Shown: positions 60,101 through 64,000 of the stretch, piece by piece
How the letters are laid out: each line of letters opens with the position of its first letter
Position numbering within the stretch: the first letter of the stretch is position 1
DNA from: Microcebus murinus
Taxonomy: Eukaryota > Chordata > Mammalia > Primates > Cheirogaleidae
Length of the DNA stretch: 64,000 nt
Assembly: GCF_040939455.1 (NCBI RefSeq)
Contig: NC_134106.1
Span: 42,058,001 to 42,122,000 of the forward strand
Direction: 5' to 3'
Notes under the pieces: generated by a model
Seen by the model: only the letters and a program-made list of their open reading frames with translations
The model's database searches: none
What the model was told of the DNA's origin: nothing
Position numbers and translations under genes: made by a program

Positions 60101-60760
60101 TCTGTTTAGTGATTATGAAGGTACTACACCTAGTAATTTTGCGTACTTATTCCTGGGTGGTCATAAAAAGATTGACACTGTCAATAACTCAATAGGAAAA
60201 GGATCAATGGTTTATAAATGGAAGGTTATTGCAGGAGAAGAACTATTGACAGACTTTTGGGATCAATTACAGCAACTGGTGGGGGGCAGGGGTGCTAAGG
60301 TCACAGTGTGCTCTCTTGGCTTCCCTTGGGTGCACTTCAGGACTCTGACACTTTCCTTATCCCCCTCAATAATCTCATCTGGAGAGGTCAGTGGAGTAGG
60401 TACATCATTGCTTCTTGGGATTACTTACTGATTGTGCATCTGGGAGGCTCTATTAATATCATGCAGAAGGCGAGAACCCTTCAAAGATTTGTTGCCAACA
60501 GCTTTGAAGGACACCGAGCTTAGTTTGGAGGCCTTAAATACTGAAACAGTTGCAATAAGGAAAATGTTCCTGCAGAACCCAATGGCTTTAGACATGCTGA
60601 TAGGTGTTCAAAAGGGGGCCTGGTTACTTTTAGAAACTGTTGCATACATATCACAGACAAAATAGCAGAAGTTAATCAATCCCTCCTTCATTTACAAAAA
60701 CAATTACAGTTAATTGACCACATAGGGTGTGACTCTTGCTCGTCTACAATAAAATCATGC
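60100..60760 (+). pseudogene. env remnant (surface end and transmembrane subunit)
   Basis: Three overlapping frames (60093-60431, 60308-60523, 60432-60665) together cover what looks like the C-terminal half of a retroviral Env. The last contains LQNPMALDML followed by a degenerate GxQ-G stretch. That is the position of the conserved heptad/immunosuppressive-like block before the CX6CC motif in Env transmembrane subunits; the cysteines are not visible. Phase changes and stops leave no usable protein. Env in a class III-type provirus is less usual than in class I. Confidence 0.5.
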
Positions 60761-60994
60761 TTTTTCAAATAGGATTCTTGGTGGAAAACTGTGCTTAGTA
60801 AGCCTGTTAAAAATTGTGCTCATAGGTCTTATACACCTATATTTACTCTTGATGTGAGTTTTGTTTGAAGTGTTTCATAAAGTTTCAAACAAAATAAAAA
60901 GACCTTGCAGAAAATCCCACCCTTTCCCATTGACTCAAAAAACAATGCAGAAATATTGGCATAAAGATTGTAAGAGTTGGTGAGAAAGATGGAT
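60761..60994 (+). other. provirus 3' untranslated stretch and polypurine tract
   Basis: Residual sequence between env and the 3' LTR. A purine-rich run (GGTGAGAAAGATGGA, about 60979-60993) directly precedes the LTR and fits the polypurine tract that primes plus-strand synthesis. Confidence 0.55.
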
Positions 60995-61502
60995 TGTAGG
61001 GTCCCTGAGTTATCCCAGTTTCTTTTTTTTTCGTCCTAACCTAGAAACACATTGCCTTGAGGGCTCTGGCACTGGCCAGCTCTATGTTTTCTCCAGCAGG
61101 CTTGAGCTCAAGTGAGGGCCTGAAAGTCACCAGGAACATTTCAAGGCACTGATAAAGTTGTTTAGGTTGATGCCTAAAACACTGAAAGATCTAACATGTA
61201 GAAACTAATTCTGGCTCTGAGTCAGATTCCTTAAACCCTCATATAAACTCTATAACACGAACCTCTCATTAAGAATATACCTGGATAGAACATCTCCTTT
61301 CTCACTGTCCATCTCAAGGATGCTATAGCTGTCTATGCGTAAGTTCCACCAATAAATGACATGGCTGCTCACCTTTGAGCAGTTACTTTGCTTGGGATTC
61401 CTACCAGCTTCATCACGAAGTAGTTTGGGGCAATCCCTCATGAGAGCTTCCCTGCCACCACTTTTGGGATGACTCTACTTATGGGGTCAGCCAGACAAAA
61501 CA
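60995..61502 (+). mobile_element. 3' LTR of the provirus
   Basis: 508 bp, starting TGTAGGGTCCC and ending CAAAACA, followed by ATATG (61503-61507), the second copy of the 5-bp target duplication. It holds a TATA-type box CATATAAACTCT and an AATAAA (CACCAATAAATGAC) that is mutated in the 5' copy. Confidence 0.88.
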
Positions 61503-61740
61503 ATATGCTCATTGATCCTGTGGTTTCATTACTTTTAAGCACTCTCAAAAGACAGAATAGGCAATGTAATTATGATTACTAACCCATGTATCTACATTTA
61601 TCTACAGTTGTTTCTGTATCTATCACTGTATATACATATTAAGCTAAATGTAATATCAAACCGATGTCTCTGACTCTAATTCATTAGCACAGAATTTATG
61701 TCAGCCTTATTTTCATGTTTACCTCTACCTCTCCTGCCCA
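61503..61740. repeat. ancient LINE-like repeat, right part
   Basis: Resumes the repeat interrupted at 56585: GCTCATTGATCCTGTGG, CACTCTCAAAAGACAGAATA, CATGTATCTACATTTATC and GATGTCTCTGACTCTAATTC. The class is probably an old L1M-type LINE (inference). Confidence 0.5.
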
Positions 61741-62370
61741 GCAGTGAGAAATCTGCACCCCCCCCCATCCATTTATCCATTCTCTTACTTCTTCATCCTC
61801 GGTATACATTTATGGTGGTTTCAGAATTGTTAACCCGTAATATGGTAAAAAAAAAACAACTTTGCCAACTAGAATACAGTGCTTGTGTACAATTCTTTTC
61901 ATCTATTGCCTTATACTTTCTAGACAAAACATCTTTTTCCAAATTATTTATGTCCTTTTTCTTTTTCTTTTTGTTACTTTGCATACATTAAAGTTTACTT
62001 TTTTAATGTACAGTTTTGTGAGTCTGTAGTTAGGTATCTATCATGCCAGTACGAGACAAAAAAGTTCCTTCACCCTAAAAGTTCTCCTGTGTATCTGCTT
62101 TGAACTGAGCTCATTTATTTAATCGATCATTTTCACAAAACATCCACTGAATGCTTAGATGGATACAAACACTTAGATTTCTAACACCAATCTAAAACTC
62201 CCCGCCCCCTAGCTATCTATTATATATAAAAAAAAGGATAAATTTCTTATTGTGATATATAGGATTCTTTATGATCTGCTTTCTCACTCATCTGGTCTCA
62301 TATGGTTTCTGCTGTAATAAATGACTCATCTTCTTTGAATAGGGAAGTTGGCCACTCCTTTCTTAGTATT
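61741..62370. other. no gene or named repeat
   Basis: Unassigned AT-rich sequence with a C-run (CCCCCCCC near 61758) and a T-rich run near 61955-61980. Confidence 0.4.
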
Positions 62371-62379
62371 CACACAGCA

Positions 62380-62575
62380 CCTGAAACATATGTCTATTCT
62401 AGCATTTCCCTCACCGAATTCTAACCATTTATGTGCATTTCTGTCTCCCTAACTTGAAGGTGAGTTCCTTCATAGCAGATGTCTGATACTGTTCATCCAT
62501 GTGTCCAGCACCTTGAACAGCTCCAGGTATATAGTAAGCCCTTAATGATTGTTTGCTAGATGAAAAAGGACATGA
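62380..62575 (+). repeat. L2 LINE 3' end
   Basis: CTGTCTCCCTAACTTGAAGG, TGAGTTCCTTCATAGCAGAT, TCCATGTGTCCAGCACCTTG, CAGGTATATAGTAAGCCC and TTAATGATTGTTTGCTAGAT follow the L2 3' consensus order. The minus-strand frame 62429-62731 is a shadow. Confidence 0.8.
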
Positions 62576-62579
62576 GTGA

Positions 62580-63495
62580 AGTTGTATGCTTGATGCTAGC
62601 GGTTGGTGGGGGAAAAAAATCAGAGACAAAGACAAACATAATATTTGTGTCCTTATGTCTAAAAATATGTCTCTGAACTGGCCATACAATTCAGTAAAGG
62701 TTAAAGGTAAATGAATGACTTCATTGAGCATGCGTTGAAGTTCTATTGTGACATTTTACTCTATGAGAACAAGAAAAAGGGAGAGCAATGTGCTAGATAA
62801 TATTATTTTCTACCAGCCCCTTAAAAAAAAAAGAAGTCATACAGACTATATCAGGGCTTGATAACAGATTTTTATTTAAAATATAGAAAAATCAGAGATT
62901 ATTTTGTTCTGGAAAGTATGATATGGAGAGAATAATGTTTTGATTCTCAAGGTTGATGGAATTCAGTTTCCCTGAATAAGACAAAGAAATTGAGCCAGTA
63001 AAAAATTAATTTTATTCATACTGAGTCTAATGAGGAAAAAAGACAACGAGAGAAAAAAATTATCTGTGTCATAACAATGGAAGGTGAGTCAGTGAGAAAG
63101 AAACCCACTCACATTGGTGGGAACTGGTGAAGGGCTTATCTGGATTTGGGCTGTGGCTGCTGCAATTGGCTTGATTAGAATCCTTCTGGAATGACAGTGA
63201 ATCTAGATCTATTATTCTGACTAAAGTCCTGCCAAACCCCTCCTCTCCTGCCTCAAATATGGAATCCAGCTACATATATCTCAAGTAGGAAAATTCCTGG
63301 AGACTGTTTGCTTAATACCATTCTATATTCACAAAGATCATAGCTTTTAGATGTGTAGCATGAATGACCAAATCTGTTAATAAACATGCCTAAGCCATGC
63401 AGAATTGAAATAGGCTTTTCTTAAATGTGGATACCTGAGAGATACCATTTGCATCGAAGTTGCCTATAAGATGTAAAACAAATACTCATAGGAAA
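62580..63495. other. AT-rich sequence, nothing identified
   Basis: No gene or named repeat. Confidence 0.4.
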
Positions 63496-63499
63496 GATC

Positions 63500-63730
63500 A
63501 TTTTAGGCTGGGGCATTCAGGAAGGTTTTACAGAACAAGTTAATTTTTAGCTGAGGCCTCAAGAGTGAGTGTGATTGTTATGAGTGAAGAGGAGAAATTA
63601 TTCTAGCAAGGAGAAACTGCACAGAAGTGAGTTCATGCAAGTCTGTATGGGTCAGTGCCTACACTAGTTTGGGTAGAATAAGTAGGTATATAAAGAGTAC
63701 AAGGCATTCAGACTTAAAATATTATTCAAA
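63500..63730 (+). repeat. probable ancient mammalian interspersed repeat, unclassified
   Basis: GCATTCAGGAAGGTTTTACA, GCTGAGGCCTCAAGAGTGAG, TTCTAGCAAGGAGAAACTGC and GAGTTCATGCAAGTCTGTAT form an old-repeat series like that at 50160-50520. Family not named. Confidence 0.4.
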
Positions 63731-64000
63731 ACTCTAGGAAGTATGACAATCAAAATATTGCCATACTTGATAAACAAACCTAAAGACAGATAGTCTCTGC
63801 TAAAGGAAACCACTATACTTATTATACTGGTGACTAAATAACAGACTAGGAAAATGGATGAAGTGTTTTCTGAAAGATTTCCTCCCTACTGACCTCTAAG
63901 TTGTAAAAGTTTGTCCTGATTATGATTTTGACACTATTGCTCCCTTTGCTTACTGATGAGGCTTCAGTCTTATAGATTCTTCATAATGTTTTGAAATTAG
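63731..64000. other. no gene or named repeat
   Basis: Unassigned sequence at the right edge. Confidence 0.35.

Noticed and set aside
58110..60760. Possible intact retroviral gene
   Set aside because: Reverse transcriptase boxes are in different frames, two transposons interrupt pol, integrase is not visible, and env is split over several frames.
1..64000. A previously undescribed gene system (defence locus, biosynthetic cluster or similar)
   Set aside because: No multi-gene arrangement exists in this window. It is primate intron/intergenic DNA made of repeats; the inverted LTR unit and the provirus are the unusual parts.

Overview
The window is nuclear DNA from a primate, almost certainly a strepsirrhine. 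Four of its five Alu elements carry the insert reading roughly AGTTGGCCAATTAATTT between the two halves. Two L1 copies end in the strepsirrhine type of 3' UTR (GGACACACTTGAAGCTCTGAC, then GTAACCTAAACATTT, then CATAATATGCTGAAATAAA). A lemur is my best guess, but that is inference. There is no bacterial, phage or plasmid signal, no CRISPR array and no operon.

The only plausible host gene is at the left edge. A GC- and CpG-rich segment (about 1-560) has no ATG before an excellent Kozak start at 229. An in-frame TGA lies at 211-213 and a good splice donor follows at 314. I read this as promoter plus first coding exon of a plus-strand gene that I could not name. The rest of the window would then be its first intron or downstream intergenic sequence; I found no second exon I could defend.

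The remaining ~63 kb is layered transposon debris. Large L1 blocks lie at 8.25-11.1 kb (-), 13.5-16.5 kb (-), 24.0-24.5 kb (-), 24.9-26.0 kb (+), 26.2-31.1 kb (+) and 35.7-37.1 kb (-), several split by later insertions. All five Alu elements (14.36, 20.23, 29.59, 37.36, 44.37 kb) lie on the minus strand with recognisable target-site duplications. MIR, L2, MER5-like, hAT-like and Tigger2/MER8-like copies fill much of the rest. Long stretches (3.5-6.7, 11.1-13.4, 32.1-34.3, 37.7-41.1, 51.1-53.5, 54.8-56.4 kb) show nothing I recognise.

Two retroviral structures stand out. At 56.6-61.5 kb sits an old class III provirus with both LTRs, an ATATG target duplication and a primer-binding site that best fits tRNA-Ser (HERV-S/ERV18-like). 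It keeps broken reverse transcriptase, RNase H-like and Env transmembrane remnants and is itself interrupted by an inverted L1 and a Tigger2/MER8-type element. At 43.6-45.0 kb two LTR copies face each other in inverted orientation, and the whole 1.4 kb unit is flanked by TAAG. No stretch encodes an intact mobile-element protein.
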